Shown: positions 17,669-26,285, counted from the stretch's first letter. The stretch: DNA of 64,000 nucleotides from Rhodanobacter sp. (GCA_004298015.1 SCSE01000035.1:1-64000), one strand, 5' to 3'. Numbers and translations: made by a program. Notes: a model not told the origin generated them from the sequence alone.

Positions 17669-19065
17669 GCGAACCAACCCTGCAGCATCCAGCCGGTCTG
17701 CTCGCCCGGCGCGCAAAACGCCCACGCGCGCTGGCCCTGCGCGGTCTCGACCACGTAGTAATCGCGGCATACCTCGCCGCCATCCCACCAGCCGGTTTCC
17801 AGCCGCTCGGGGCCAGCCAGGATGCGCGGCCCCCGCCCGCGCAGTGGAATCGGCCGATCCAGCAGCCAGGTCGGTCGCGGCGACGGTTCCTGCGCGCCGT
17901 CGTCGCGCGCTGCGATGCGCTGTGCCCGCTCCGGCCGCGGGTCGGTGGTGCTGCCCAGTTGATGCACGGCACGGTCGCCGAGGCGCGCACGCAGGCGCTC
18001 GCGCAGTTGCTCGATCGGCAAGGCATTCGCCGGGCGCTCGTCGAACAGGTCGCGACCGGCCGGCACGAACGGCGGCAACTCGCGTGCCAACAGGCGCAGG
18101 GCAAGTACCGGCGCAGGCAGTTGCACTTGTTCCAGCCGTCCGCGCGCCAGTTCGAACAACATGCCGGCATCCCGCTCCGGCGTCAGCAGGCCGACCGCCA
18201 TGTCGGTGACGCTGTCACGATGTTCCAGTCGCAGCAGGAAGCGCTGCACCCCGCCGTCGCGACCGGCCAGATAGGCGGCCAGATCGGCCGTCATGCGGCG
18301 CAACGGAAACACCAGCGCGGCGAGGTTCTCGACTTCGTGCGACAACTCGACGCGCAGGCCGAAGCTGTCCGGCGGACGAAAACTGTCCAGCCCGGCCGGG
18401 GTCTCGCCGGTCAGGCGGTCCAGCGCCAGCAGCAGCTCCGCACCGAAGCGTCGGCGCAAGCCATCGCGCGGCATCCGCAGCAACTGACCGAGGTTGCGGA
18501 CGCCCATGCCCGGCAACGCGGCGGCGGTCGCGGTGGGCAAGCGGCTCTTGTGCAGCGGCACGTGCTGCAGCGCGCGGCCCAACGCCTCGGGCGTCAGCAC
18601 CGCCTGGCCGTCGTCGACGCCAGCCAGCACATACGCCGCATGCGCGGTAGGCGCCACGCTGATGCGGTGGCGAAAGCCCAGCGCGGTGAAATCCGAACGC
18701 AGCATGCTTTCCAGCCGAGGCCACGGACCGAACAGGCCCATGCTGCGGCTCACCTCCAGCACGATCGCATGCGGCAGCAGGCTCACCTCGGAGCTGTAGC
18801 GATACGCCACCGCAGCGAGAAACTGCTGCCAGCGATCCACCGCGTCGGGCTCGTACGGCAAGGCCTCGAAGCGGGCCAGCAAGGCTTGTGCGGCGCTCAG
18901 CCGCTGACCCACGCGCAGGCCGGCTTCACGTGCCGCGGCGTTGACCGCCACGATGCTGCGCGCCTGCGCCGCGCCGGCTACCAGCACCAGCGGGCCGGCC
19001 GTGGGCCGCCGACGGAGGACTCCATCCAGCGCCAGTTGCGGCAACAATACACAGGCCCACAACAT
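17665..19065 (-). CDS. imuB: Y-family polymerase-like mutasome subunit ImuB
   Basis: A 466-residue DinB/UmuC-superfamily protein that has lost polymerase function: the N-terminus ([19 protein letters not shown]) lacks the catalytic aspartate of the active family's MDAFYASVE motif. The palm, fingers and little finger order is kept ([51 protein letters not shown]). ImuB is known to act as a hub that binds the beta clamp, ImuA and DnaE2 rather than as a polymerase. It starts 12 bases after imuA and overlaps dnaE2 by four bases, so all four mutasome genes are tightly packed. Confidence 0.93.
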   Translation of the reverse strand: MLWACVLLPQLALDGVLRRRPTAGPLVLVAGAAQARSIVAVNAAAREAGLRVGQRLSAAQALLARFEALPYEPDAVDRWQQFLAAVAYRYSSEVSLLPHAIVLEVSRSMGLFGPWPRLESMLRSDFTALGFRHRISVAPTAHAAYVLAGVDDGQAVLTPEALGRALQHVPLHKSRLPTATAAALPGMGVRNLGQLLRMPRDGLRRRFGAELLLALDRLTGETPAGLDSFRPPDSFGLRVELSHEVENLAALVFPLRRMTADLAAYLAGRDGGVQRFLLRLEHRDSVTDMAVGLLTPERDAGMLFELARGRLEQVQLPAPVLALRLLARELPPFVPAGRDLFDERPANALPIEQLRERLRARLGDRAVHQLGSTTDPRPERAQRIAARDDGAQEPSPRPTWLLDRPIPLRGRGPRILAGPERLETGWWDGGEVCRDYYVVETAQGQRAWAFCAPGEQTGWMLQGWFA

Positions 19066-19077
19066 GTCCGCCAGCCA

Positions 19078-19716
19078 TCAATGCAGGGCAGCGAGCGCGA
19101 GCGGCACCGGCTGCGCCGGCACCGCGCCACCGCGGCATTTGCGTACCCATACCTGGGTGCGCGGCGTGGCTTCCAGTTCCAGCCGCAGTGCGGCCGGCGA
19201 GGCATTCGCCAGATGCCGGCGATCGCGAAACGCAAACGCCAGCGCCCGACCGCTGTCGGCCGCCACCTGCAGCCGACGCAGCGCGCGGTCATCCGCCTGC
19301 TGCGGCCACGCCAGTACCGCCGCGCAACTGCCCGAGCGCAGACATTGTTCGGTTGCCCACAACACCTCGCGCGCCGCCGCCGTGACAATCTCGACCCGAC
19401 GCATGTCCACGCCGTGCTGGCGCCAGCCGGCCACGCACGGCGCATACGGCGGCGCCACCAGCATTACGGGACGTGTCCCCCGGCTGAGCCGGGCCAGCGT
19501 GGGCAACACCAATTGCAGCTCGCCCACGCCATCCAGCGGCAGCAGGATTTCCGACAGCGAAGCCTCGGGCCAGCCGCCACTGGGCAGCACCGCATCCAGT
19601 GCAGCCCAGCCGGTCGGCTGCTCGCCGGCCGGTCGTTCGAGGGCAGCCGGCATGGCGCGCCCGCGCCAGACCTGTTGCGCGTCGAGCAGGGTGGACAAGG
19701 CCACCACCGCACTCAT
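19078..19716 (-). CDS. imuA: Mutasome accessory protein ImuA
   Basis: A 212-residue RecA/SulA-like protein. Family features are GWAALDAVLPSGGWPEASLS, EILLPLDGVGELQLVLPTLA, the MLVAPPYAP segment and the C-terminal RTQVWVRKCRGG. ImuA associates with ImuB and RecA and supports translesion synthesis by DnaE2. Its ATG shares one base with the TGA of lexA2. A short, diverged piece of a second imuA is found at about 21256-21298 next to a lexA2 fragment, so the cassette was once duplicated in part. Confidence 0.9.
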   Translation of the reverse strand: MSAVVALSTLLDAQQVWRGRAMPAALERPAGEQPTGWAALDAVLPSGGWPEASLSEILLPLDGVGELQLVLPTLARLSRGTRPVMLVAPPYAPCVAGWRQHGVDMRRVEIVTAAAREVLWATEQCLRSGSCAAVLAWPQQADDRALRRLQVAADSGRALAFAFRDRRHLANASPAALRLELEATPRTQVWVRKCRGGAVPAQPVPLALAALH

Positions 19717-20336
19717 CAGCTACCCCTCAGCAGGCCGGCAAACAGGCCTTCGATGGCGAAATCCTCGGTCGGGTCCGGATCGATCGGCTGATAACCCGGG
19801 CTGTTCGGCAGCAGGCGGATCACCTCACCCTGCCAGTGCAGCCGCTTGATCGTGAAGCGATCGCCGTCGACCCGCGCCGCCACCACCTGGCCATGCCGCG
19901 CCATCGGCGTGGCATGTACGCCGACCAGATCCTGATCGAGGATGCCTTCGTCACGCATGGAATCGCCAACCACCCGCACCAGATAGTCCGGCGGCAACCG
20001 GAACAGCCAGCGCGATACCCGCAGCGTGCGCTCGATCCGCGCCTCGGAAAACAACGGCTCGCCGGCGGCGATCCGACCCACCAGCGGCAACTCCATGGTG
20101 TCCGCATCCAGCGCATCGGCCGTGGTCACCAGCCGGATTCCGCGTGAACGGTTCGGCTCGATCAGCAGCCGCCCCTTGGCCTCCAGCGAGCGCACATGCT
20201 TCAGCACCGCGCTGACATTAGCCAGGCCCATCGCCTGGCCGATCTCTTCCAGCGTGGGCGCCAGCCCGGTCTGCTCCAGTCGTGCCCGGATGAAGTCGAG
20301 GATGTTCGATTGGCGGCTGGTCAGTTGCAGGCTCAT
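19716..20336 (-). CDS. lexA: LexA2-type SOS repressor of the mutasome operon
   Basis: A 206-residue LexA. The N-terminal winged helix (TSRQSNILDFIRARLEQTGL; EIGQAMGLANVSAVLKHVRS) differs from the usual LexA recognition helix. The C-terminal S24 peptidase domain has the AAGEP self-cleavage site, the catalytic serine in VVGDSMRDEG and lysine in DRFTIKRLHW. It represses until RecA filaments trigger autocleavage. The ATG at 20336 is chosen because MSLQLTSRQ is the family opening; the in-frame sequence upstream is the operator palindrome. Located first in lexA2-imuA-imuB-dnaE2, it presumably controls its own operon through a palindrome unlike the canonical CTGT-N8-ACAG box. Confidence 0.93.
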   Translation of the reverse strand: MSLQLTSRQSNILDFIRARLEQTGLAPTLEEIGQAMGLANVSAVLKHVRSLEAKGRLLIEPNRSRGIRLVTTADALDADTMELPLVGRIAAGEPLFSEARIERTLRVSRWLFRLPPDYLVRVVGDSMRDEGILDQDLVGVHATPMARHGQVVAARVDGDRFTIKRLHWQGEVIRLLPNSPGYQPIDPDPTEDFAIEGLFAGLLRGS

Positions 20337-20344
20337 GGCCGCTA

Positions 20345-20370
20345 TATTTTCACCTTTTATGGTGAAAATA
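20345..20370. promoter_or_regulatory. Probable LexA2 operator (perfect 10+10 bp palindrome)
   Basis: TATTTTCACC at 20345-20354 and its exact inverse GGTGAAAATA at 20361-20370 flank a 6-base TTTTAT spacer, 8 bases upstream of the lexA2 ATG. The A+T-rich sequence here likely also holds the -10 region. Position and symmetry point to autoregulation of the mutasome operon by LexA2. The homologous stretch in the decayed copy near 21370-21380 has lost the symmetry. Confidence 0.75.
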
Positions 20371-20584
20371 AAGAAAAACATGGCGCTGCCCTGAAATGCG
20401 CCTCAGGGCAACGCCATCCCGCCTGAGCGCGTCGCCCTACTCGCACAGATGCTGGCGCCGGGACCTGACATTTAACTTCCTCCTCCCCCTCTTATCCGGT
20501 TTCACCGACATCCCGTGTCACGGCTACACTGGACCAATCGGCATTGCCGTATCGCGGCACCCACTACTTCGCGAGGCATTCACG

Positions 20585-20875
20585 ATGTTGCTCGACGCAT
20601 TGCACGGACAAAAAAACGCCATTCATGCCGCATGCCGCCAATTCGGTGCACGTCGCATCCGTGTGTTCGGCTCAGTCGCGCGCGGCGAGGAGCGGCCAGA
20701 TAGCGACATCGATTTTCTGGTGGATTTCCCACCTGGATACGACCCGTTCGGTCAGCGCATGCCATTGGCCGAGCGCCTGGCGCAAATTACAGGCGGACGG
20801 CTGGATCTGATCCCGGAACACGAACTCAACCCTCACCTGCGCGACGCCGTGCTGAAGGAAGCGGTCGAGTTGTGA
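20585..20875 (+). CDS. mntA: MNT-domain nucleotidyltransferase antitoxin (MntA-like)
   Basis: A 96-residue minimal nucleotidyltransferase with the motif GSVARGEERPDSDIDFLVDF (GS, ten residues, DxD) that binds the metal and nucleotide. In MntA/HepT (type VII) systems this protein neutralises its HEPN partner by adding AMP groups to the tyrosine of RX4HXY. The ATG at 20585 lacks a strong ribosome-binding site. The gene overlaps the downstream HEPN gene by four bases (GTGA), as usual for the pair. It is divergent from lexA2 with a 248-base gap whose only named element is the LexA2 operator. The catalytic motif is intact although the partner's target tyrosine is gone. Confidence 0.88.
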   Translation: MLLDALHGQKNAIHAACRQFGARRIRVFGSVARGEERPDSDIDFLVDFPPGYDPFGQRMPLAERLAQITGGRLDLIPEHELNPHLRDAVLKEAVEL

Positions 20876-21201
20876 GCAAGGATTGGCGGGTCTACGCACA
20901 ACATGTTCTCGCCGCCATCGAGAAGATTCGACGTATCGAGCAGCGCGGCGACCTGACAAGAGACGAGGTGCTCTACGACGCCAGCTTGCGCAACCTGCAC
21001 ACCTTGTCCGAGGCGACCCAACGCCTGCCCGACGAACTCAAAAATGCTTACCCGGAAATTCCGTGGCAACAGATCGGTGGATTTCGCAATATTCTCCTGC
21101 TAACTATCTGGGTGACATCGACGCGCAAACGATCGCCAAGGTTAGTGAAACACTACCTGCCGCCGATCGATGTCGCCGTCAGACACATGCTCGCCCACTG
21201 A
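20872..21201 (+). CDS. hepT: HEPN (DUF86, HepT-like) toxin with destroyed active site
   Basis: A 109-residue HEPN protein, the expected RNase toxin of the MntA pair. Residues 1-75 and the C-terminus (VKHYLPPIDVAVRHMLAH) match the family well. The catalytic RX4HXY motif is not encoded. After GFRNILL one base is missing, so the conserved continuation HNYLGDIDAQTIAKV is read out of frame as LTIWVTSTRKRSPRL (the NYLGDIDAQTIAKV part is still legible in the +1 frame, about 21100-21142). An inserted base near 21145 restores the frame. Full length is kept but the active His and Tyr are lost, so the product should be non-toxic. The GTG start overlaps the mntA stop. Confidence 0.85.
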   Translation: MSKDWRVYAQHVLAAIEKIRRIEQRGDLTRDEVLYDASLRNLHTLSEATQRLPDELKNAYPEIPWQQIGGFRNILLLTIWVTSTRKRSPRLVKHYLPPIDVAVRHMLAH

Positions 21202-21255
21202 CTGAGACACTCCACCCGCCCATCTGACGCCGCCAGCATTTTGTGCTGAGAGGCC

Positions 21256-21380
21256 ATGATCACCCGCCGCATGTCCGCGCCATACTGGCGCCAACCCGGC
21301 CTGCTCCAGCCGAGTCCGGCTGAAGTCGAGGATGTTCGATTGGCAGGTGGTCAGCTGCAGGCTGATGGGCGCTATATCTT
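21256..21380. repeat. Decayed fused fragments of imuA and lexA2
   Basis: On the minus strand, 21287-21380 aligns without gaps to the lexA2 5' end and leader at 20257-20350 (offset 1030; 70 of the last 80 bases identical). It still reads SLQLTTCQSNILDFSRTRLE followed by QAGLAP. Directly adjoining, 21256-21298 matches an internal imuA stretch at about 19390-19430 (reads WRQYGADMRRV). The joint removes the rest of lexA2 and the 5' part of imuA. Both fragments are oriented like the intact operon, so mntA-hepT is flanked by direct repeats of the lexA2 head. Confidence 0.85.
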
Positions 21381-21407
21381 TCCCCTTGCGGACCCCGGCC
21401 AGCGCGG

Positions 21408-22754
21408 TCATTCCGAGTCGACGAGCATCGTCCAGGCCAGCATGGCGCCAGCAAAGATCACCACCGATCCGATACCCATGGCCTTGCCGAAGCCCGAGGC
21501 CGCATTGCCTGCCGCCGCATAGACCGCGCCCAGTACACCAACCCCCAGCGTGGCACCGACCATGCGCGCGGTGTTGACCATGGCTGAAACGGTGCCGGCG
21601 CGTGCGGGTTCCACCGCCGCCACGGCGCTCGCCAGCACCGGACCGGTGTTCAAGGCCATGCCCACGCCGGTGAGCAACAGGCCCGCTTCGGTCAGCCACA
21701 AACGTTGCCCTGCATGCGTGAATGCCAGCACGGCGAGGCCCGCGCCGATCAGCGCCATGCCGCCCGCCGTTAACCGCCGCGTGCCGAAGCGCACACTCCA
21801 CGACCCCGAGCGGTGCGACAGCGCGACGAAGGCCAGCGACATCGGCAGCAGCGCAAGACCCGCACCGGTGGCATCGAGCACGCCACCGCGCAGCCAGCTC
21901 AGCGGCAGCAAAAACAGCACGCCGTACATGCCGAAGGTCATCGCCGCGGCGACCCCGTTCACCGCGGCCAGCCGCGCGTTGCCGAGCAGCGGCAGCGGGA
22001 TCATCGCTCCCGACCCAGCGCGGCGCTCGGCACGCACGAACAGCAGCGCGGCAAGCAAGGCCACGGCGAGGGCGGGACACATGAAGCGATGCACGATGGC
22101 GGCCACCGCCAGCGCGGCAAGCAGCAGGCCGCCGACCATTTGCCCCGGCAGATCGACGCGCCGACCCCGCGTATCGTGCGATTCGGGGATGGCACGTGGC
22201 GCCCACCACAGCACCGCCACACCGATCGGCACGATCAGCAGAAACACACTGCGCCAGCCCGTGGTCTGGATCAGCCAGCCTCCCAGCGTCGGCCCGATCG
22301 CCAGCGCCGCACCATTGGTGCCGGCCCACACACCGATGGCGTGCGCGCGCTCGTGCGGGTCGGCCCAGATGACGCGGATCAGCGCCAGACTCGCCGGCAG
22401 CAGCAGGGCCGCGCCGATGCCCGCCAGCACACGTCCGGCAATCAGCGCGGTGATGTTGGGCGCAAGCCCGGCGAGCAGCGACCCGAGCACGAACACCGCC
22501 GCGCCCGCCTGCAGCACGCGCCGCCGCCCGAGCAGATCGGCCAGCGTGCCACCGGTCATCAGCAGCGCGGCGTAGCTCAGGTTGTAGCCGCCCACCACCC
22601 ATTGCAGCGCCGGCAGCGGCGCATGCAATCCCACGCCGATGGCGTGCACCGCCAGATTGACCACCGAGGTATCCACCTGGGCGATGAGCACGGCCAGGCT
22701 GAGAATAAACAGGATGACGCGACGATTGATGTGTCCTGCAGGGGCGTGGGTCAT
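21408..22754 (-). CDS. DHA2-type major facilitator exporter
   Basis: A 448-residue MFS transporter with about 14 hydrophobic segments. The drug:H+ antiporter-2 signature is visible: LIAQVDTSVVNLAVHAIGVG in helix 1 (motif D1), GGTLADLLGRRRVLQAGAAV after helix 2 (motif A), RVLAGIGAALLLPASLALI (motif B) and GTNGAALAIGPTLGGWLI (motif C). It probably exports drugs or metabolites by proton exchange. The ATG at 22754 opens with a short cytoplasmic lead before helix 1; an in-frame ATG near 22785 would add 10 residues. It is divergent from an ArsR-like regulator gene 135 bases away, a common pairing for efflux genes. The substrate is not predictable. Confidence 0.88.
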   Translation of the reverse strand: MTHAPAGHINRRVILFILSLAVLIAQVDTSVVNLAVHAIGVGLHAPLPALQWVVGGYNLSYAALLMTGGTLADLLGRRRVLQAGAAVFVLGSLLAGLAPNITALIAGRVLAGIGAALLLPASLALIRVIWADPHERAHAIGVWAGTNGAALAIGPTLGGWLIQTTGWRSVFLLIVPIGVAVLWWAPRAIPESHDTRGRRVDLPGQMVGGLLLAALAVAAIVHRFMCPALAVALLAALLFVRAERRAGSGAMIPLPLLGNARLAAVNGVAAAMTFGMYGVLFLLPLSWLRGGVLDATGAGLALLPMSLAFVALSHRSGSWSVRFGTRRLTAGGMALIGAGLAVLAFTHAGQRLWLTEAGLLLTGVGMALNTGPVLASAVAAVEPARAGTVSAMVNTARMVGATLGVGVLGAVYAAAGNAASGFGKAMGIGSVVIFAGAMLAWTMLVDSE

Positions 22755-22889
22755 GGCATCGGATTTGGCTGGAGACGCCGCCATCGTCGCCGCGCACGCG
22801 TCGCCATGCTTCGGCGGGTACCGAAGCGTTCCGTCCCTGCGACCAGTACCATCACGACCTACCTGTTGCTTGCAGAGGATGCGCGGAAG

Positions 22890-23639
22890 GTGAACCCGGA
22901 CATCGCCCGTATCGCCGCACTGGTCGGTGACCCCGCACGTGCCACCATGCTGCTGGCACTGGGCGATGGTCGTGCGCTGCCTGCGGGCGAACTGGCCGCC
23001 TGTGCCGGGGTGAGCGCCGCGACCGCCAGCGGCCATCTCGGCGCCATGCGCGAAGTGGGTCTGCTGACCGTGGTGCCGCAGGGACGCCATCGCTACTACC
23101 GGCTGGCGTCGCCACAGGTCGCCGCGTTGCTCGAATCGCTGATGCTGGTGGCCGCCGGGAATCCGGTCGGCATCGCCCCTTCCCGCGTCGATCCGCTGCT
23201 GCAGGCCGGGCGCACCTGCTACAACCATCTCGCCGGTCGGCTGGGCGTGGCGATTTGCGATGCATTGATTGCGTGCCACGCGCTGCACATCGACGATGAC
23301 ATCGCCCACTTCTCGCCCTCAGGGATCCGTCTGCTGGATGATTTCGGCCTTGACACGCGCACCCTGCGCCGCCGGAAAATCAGCAAAACCTGCATCGACT
23401 GGAGCGAGCGACGCTCTCACCTCTCCGGTCCGGCCGGCGTAGCCTTGTATCGGCGCTGTCTGGACCTGGGTTGGGTACGACGCCATCTCGACAGCCGCGC
23501 AGTCAGCGTCACCACAGCGGGGATCAAGGGGTTCGCGACTGTATTCGGCAGCGGATTTTTGCCACCCGCAAGCGCGCGATGTGCCGACGCCAGCCTGCGC
23601 AAGATGCCGGCGCGCGGAAATGGTCACAGGCCGGCGTAG
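22890..23639 (+). CDS. ArsR-family transcriptional regulator
   Basis: A 249-residue regulator with an N-terminal ArsR-type winged helix (VNPDIARIAALVGDPARATM; ELAACAGVSAATASGHLGAM; LTVVPQGRHRYYRL). A long C-terminal region shows RTCYNHLAGRLGVAICDALI and CIDWSERRSHLSGPAGVALY motifs common in the larger ArsR-like regulators. No metal-binding CXC or CVC motif is seen in the DNA-recognition helix, so the signal may be organic or thiol based. The GTG at 22890 is preceded by AGAGGA, about 12 bases away. It is divergent from the DHA2 exporter and probably controls it. The C-terminal ~30 residues look unlike the family and end just before a repeat element. Confidence 0.82.
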   Translation: MNPDIARIAALVGDPARATMLLALGDGRALPAGELAACAGVSAATASGHLGAMREVGLLTVVPQGRHRYYRLASPQVAALLESLMLVAAGNPVGIAPSRVDPLLQAGRTCYNHLAGRLGVAICDALIACHALHIDDDIAHFSPSGIRLLDDFGLDTRTLRRRKISKTCIDWSERRSHLSGPAGVALYRRCLDLGWVRRHLDSRAVSVTTAGIKGFATVFGSGFLPPASARCADASLRKMPARGNGHRPA

Positions 23640-23666
23640 GCTGGCAGACCAGTATCGCCTGCCCCA

Positions 23667-23829
23667 GCAGCCTGTCGGGTTTTGGCGGTCGAGGCGAGTA
23701 TTCGGCTGTGCGAGGACAGATTCCTGACGCTTCGCCGGCCCATCGTGGTTCCATGGGCCAAGAAGCGACGGAAGTAAGGACCACACGGACGGATTCGCAG
23801 ACCGGCCGACCACAGTCCGACAGGCTGCC
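23667..23829 (+). repeat. Dispersed ~163-bp inverted-end element, copy A
   Basis: The element begins GCAGCCTGTCGGGTTTTGGC and ends CAGTCCGACAGGCTGC, giving ~15-bp imperfect inverted ends. Internal landmarks shared with the other copies are GGTCGAGGCGA, TGCGAGGACAGATT, GTGGTTCCATGGGCCA and GATTCGCAGACCGGCCGAC. It fills most of the gap between the convergent ArsR-like and LysR genes. Related copies are at 51531-51692 (reverse), 54986-55148 and 58659-58822. Confidence 0.8.
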
Positions 23830-23879
23830 ATGTCATGCGGCCTTCCCATGGATAACTTCATCCACCCGGACGCTACGCT

Positions 23880-24758
23880 TCAGGGCGCACTTGCACGCGC
23901 ATCGGCCTGCAGACTCTCGAGCAGACGGTTCAGGAGGGAGGAATGAGCCGTACGTGGCCGGATCAGCACAGTATCCACCCGGGCGATGCGCGCAGGAATC
24001 TCGCGCAACGAAAGCTCATCACGCTGCGGATAGAGGTCCAGTACGGACTGTGGAACCAGACTGACCCCGACCCCTGCCGCCGAAGCTGCCAGGATCGCAT
24101 GATAGGAGCCGAATTCCAGCATTCGGCCGGGCACCACCCGCAAGCTCTGCAGCCAGCGCTCCAGGCGTCGGCGATAGGCACAGCCATTGCCCTGGAAAAC
24201 CAGAAAGGTGCTGCCGGCCAGACCTTTGGGCTTGTCGAGCAAGGCACATCCGCTGCAACCGACCAATACCAGATGCTCGACATACAGTGGCGTGCTGAGG
24301 AAACGCTCACCATCGACCGCATCACCCACCACGGAGGCATCCAGTTCACCCGCCTGCATGCGCGCGATCAACTCCTGCGAGGTTGCCGTTTGCAGTTCGA
24401 CCGACACCTCCGGATATTGCCGATGGAATGCCGCCAGCGGACGCGGCAGGCGACTCGCCGCGACGCTTTCCATGGCACCCAGCCGAAGGCGCCCGCAGAC
24501 CCGATCCCGATGAACCGCTGTGCGTGCCTCCTCGGCCAGATCCAGCAGGCGCCCGGCGTAACCGAACAGGACTTCACCGGTCGGGGTCAGGCGCAGACTC
24601 CTGCCTTCGCGAAGGAAAAGTTCGCTACCCAGCGAAGCCTCGAGCTGGCGGATTCGTGCCGTCACGCTGGACTGGGCCCGATGCAGACGTTCCGCGGCGC
24701 GGCTGATGCCACCGCACTCGACGACGGCCCGAAAGGTTTCCAGTGCTCGCAGATCCAT
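23880..24758 (-). CDS. LysR-family transcriptional regulator
   Basis: A complete 292-residue LysR regulator. It has the DNA-binding region MDLRALETFRAVVECGGISR with AERLHRAQSSVTARIRQLEA, then an effector domain with LRLGAMESVAASRLPRPLAA, MQAGELDASVV and GVGVSLVPQSVL. Its length and start are standard. It is divergent from a YbfB/YjiJ-type MFS gene with 93 bases between starts, and a 7+7 bp palindrome in that gap is the probable operator. The usual logic is activation of the divergent transporter in response to a small ligand. Confidence 0.92.
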   Translation of the reverse strand: MDLRALETFRAVVECGGISRAAERLHRAQSSVTARIRQLEASLGSELFLREGRSLRLTPTGEVLFGYAGRLLDLAEEARTAVHRDRVCGRLRLGAMESVAASRLPRPLAAFHRQYPEVSVELQTATSQELIARMQAGELDASVVGDAVDGERFLSTPLYVEHLVLVGCSGCALLDKPKGLAGSTFLVFQGNGCAYRRRLERWLQSLRVVPGRMLEFGSYHAILAASAAGVGVSLVPQSVLDLYPQRDELSLREIPARIARVDTVLIRPRTAHSSLLNRLLESLQADARASAP

Positions 24759-24783
24759 ATCGATTTTTCCGATTGTTCAGGAC

Positions 24784-24803
24784 CGAATAATTCATTTTAT
24801 TCG
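24784..24803. promoter_or_regulatory. Candidate LysR operator between regulator and MFS gene
   Basis: CGAATAA-TTCATT-TTATTCG is a perfect 7+7 bp inverted repeat with a 6-base spacer in an A+T-rich stretch of the divergent intergenic region. It is 26 bases upstream of the regulator's start, where LysR recognition sites normally lie. Confidence 0.55.
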
Positions 24804-24851
24804 AATTTCATGCCGATATAGCATGGCCGTGTTCCAACCGCGGGAGTCCCC

Positions 24852-26006
24852 ATGCGTCGCGATCTGCAAAGCGCTTTCGCCGGCCTGGCGATACTGGGCG
24901 TAGCGCTCGGCATCGGCCGTTTCGCGCTGACCCCGCTGCTGCCATTGATGCAGGTCGACGCGGGCCTCAGCTTGCTGGCGGGGGGCTGGCTGGCCTCGAT
25001 GAACAACCTGGGCTACCTCGTCGGGGCCATGCTCTGCACCGCCTTGGCCCTGCCGCAGCGAAACACGCTGCGTACCGCGCTGGTGCTCAGCGGCCTGCTG
25101 ACCCTGGGCATGGGCCTGACCGGGAGCACCCCGGCGTGGCTGACCCTGCGTTTTCTTTCCGGCGTAGTCTCCGCCGCCCTCGTCATCCATGGCATTGCGT
25201 TCGCGTTGGCACGCCTGCAGCCGGACGGGCCACGGGTACTCGAGGCCCTCGTGTTCACTGGTACCGGTGTCGGTATCGTCTTCTGCGGATTGTTGGTCGG
25301 CATCCTGCATCCGTTCGGTATGGCCTCCGCCGAGGCCTGGGAAGGTTTCGGCGTGACCAGTCTGCTGACCGCCGCCGTGATCTGGAGGGTGCTCGGCTTC
25401 CCCGCGAATTCCCATGCCAGCAGCGTACCCAACCACCTGCCGCAGGCACCCTCCGGGCCGGTCTGGTCGCTGCTGCTGGCCTACGGATTGATCGGCTTCG
25501 GCTACGTGATTCCCGCCGTGTTCCTGCCGCTGATTGCACAACAACATCTGCATATCCCCGGTCTGCGCGAAGTGTTCTGGCCGATCTACGGCCTGGCGAC
25601 CATTGCCGTGACCCTGGTACTGCCATGGCTCCCTGCACGCATCGGCAACCGCAGCGCCCTCGGCCTGTGCTGCACCTCGATCATCCTGGGCGAACTGCTG
25701 TGTCTGTTCTGGCCGACCCTTCCCGGCCTGACGCTGGGGACCGTTCTGATCGGCGGAATGACCATGCCGATCGTTCTCCTGGTCATGCGCGAAGCACGCC
25801 TGCTGGTGCATCCGGACCCCACCCGACTCATTGCCGGACTCACCGCGTTCTTCAGTATCGGCCAGATTGTCGGCCCGTTGCTGGCGGCCTGGCTGGCTGG
25901 GCGTTACCACAGCTTTGCCGCACCGCTGGCGCTTGCCGCCGCCGCGCTGGTACTGGCGCTGGGGCTCACCCGGGTACGCAACCATGCCGCACGCTGCACT
26001 ACCTGA
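24852..26006 (+). CDS. YbfB/YjiJ family MFS transporter
   Basis: A 384-residue membrane protein with about 12 transmembrane helices and the family's N-terminal GLAILGVALGIGRFALTPLL motif. This is followed by GGWLASMNNLGYLVGAMLCT and, in the second half, AYGLIGFGYVIPAVFLP and FFSIGQIVGPLLAAWL. The YbfB/YjiJ group is a poorly characterised branch of the major facilitator superfamily. GGGAG precedes the ATG at 24852. It is divergent from and probably controlled by the LysR gene to its left. The following 279 bases up to the MerR gene hold no feature I can support. Confidence 0.88.
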   Translation: MRRDLQSAFAGLAILGVALGIGRFALTPLLPLMQVDAGLSLLAGGWLASMNNLGYLVGAMLCTALALPQRNTLRTALVLSGLLTLGMGLTGSTPAWLTLRFLSGVVSAALVIHGIAFALARLQPDGPRVLEALVFTGTGVGIVFCGLLVGILHPFGMASAEAWEGFGVTSLLTAAVIWRVLGFPANSHASSVPNHLPQAPSGPVWSLLLAYGLIGFGYVIPAVFLPLIAQQHLHIPGLREVFWPIYGLATIAVTLVLPWLPARIGNRSALGLCCTSIILGELLCLFWPTLPGLTLGTVLIGGMTMPIVLLVMREARLLVHPDPTRLIAGLTAFFSIGQIVGPLLAAWLAGRYHSFAAPLALAAAALVLALGLTRVRNHAARCTT

Positions 26007-26285
26007 TGGTCCGCTCGCACGCACCTCGCTTGCGCAACGAGGAGGTCGAACAGGGTAATCGTGGCCTGAGAAACGTGGTTGAAGAAAGGTACGGAGGCGG
26101 AAGGTCTCCGTCTCACCCGCAAAATCTGGTTGGACAGGCAGCATTTTGATGGCCATGTCTCCCATCAACGGCTCGTTGACGCGGATCTACCGAGTCATCT
26201 TCCGATGACCAGCCAGTGGCAGACCAGGGAAGCCGCCGACCGTATCCGCGACACCTGGCAGCCGCCGGCCGCATCCACTGCACTT

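Noticed and set aside
17959-19791. 610-codon plus-strand frame across imuB and imuA
   Set aside because: Gln/Arg/His-rich antisense shadow of two intact, recognised genes.
20341-20381. lexA2 start 45 bases upstream in the same frame
   Set aside because: The added residues would be encoded by the operator palindrome and are absent from the LexA family.
21813-22889. Long in-frame extension upstream of the ArsR-like gene
   Set aside because: It is antisense to the MFS gene and lacks the regulator's conserved features; the GTG at 22890 with AGAGGA fits the family opening.
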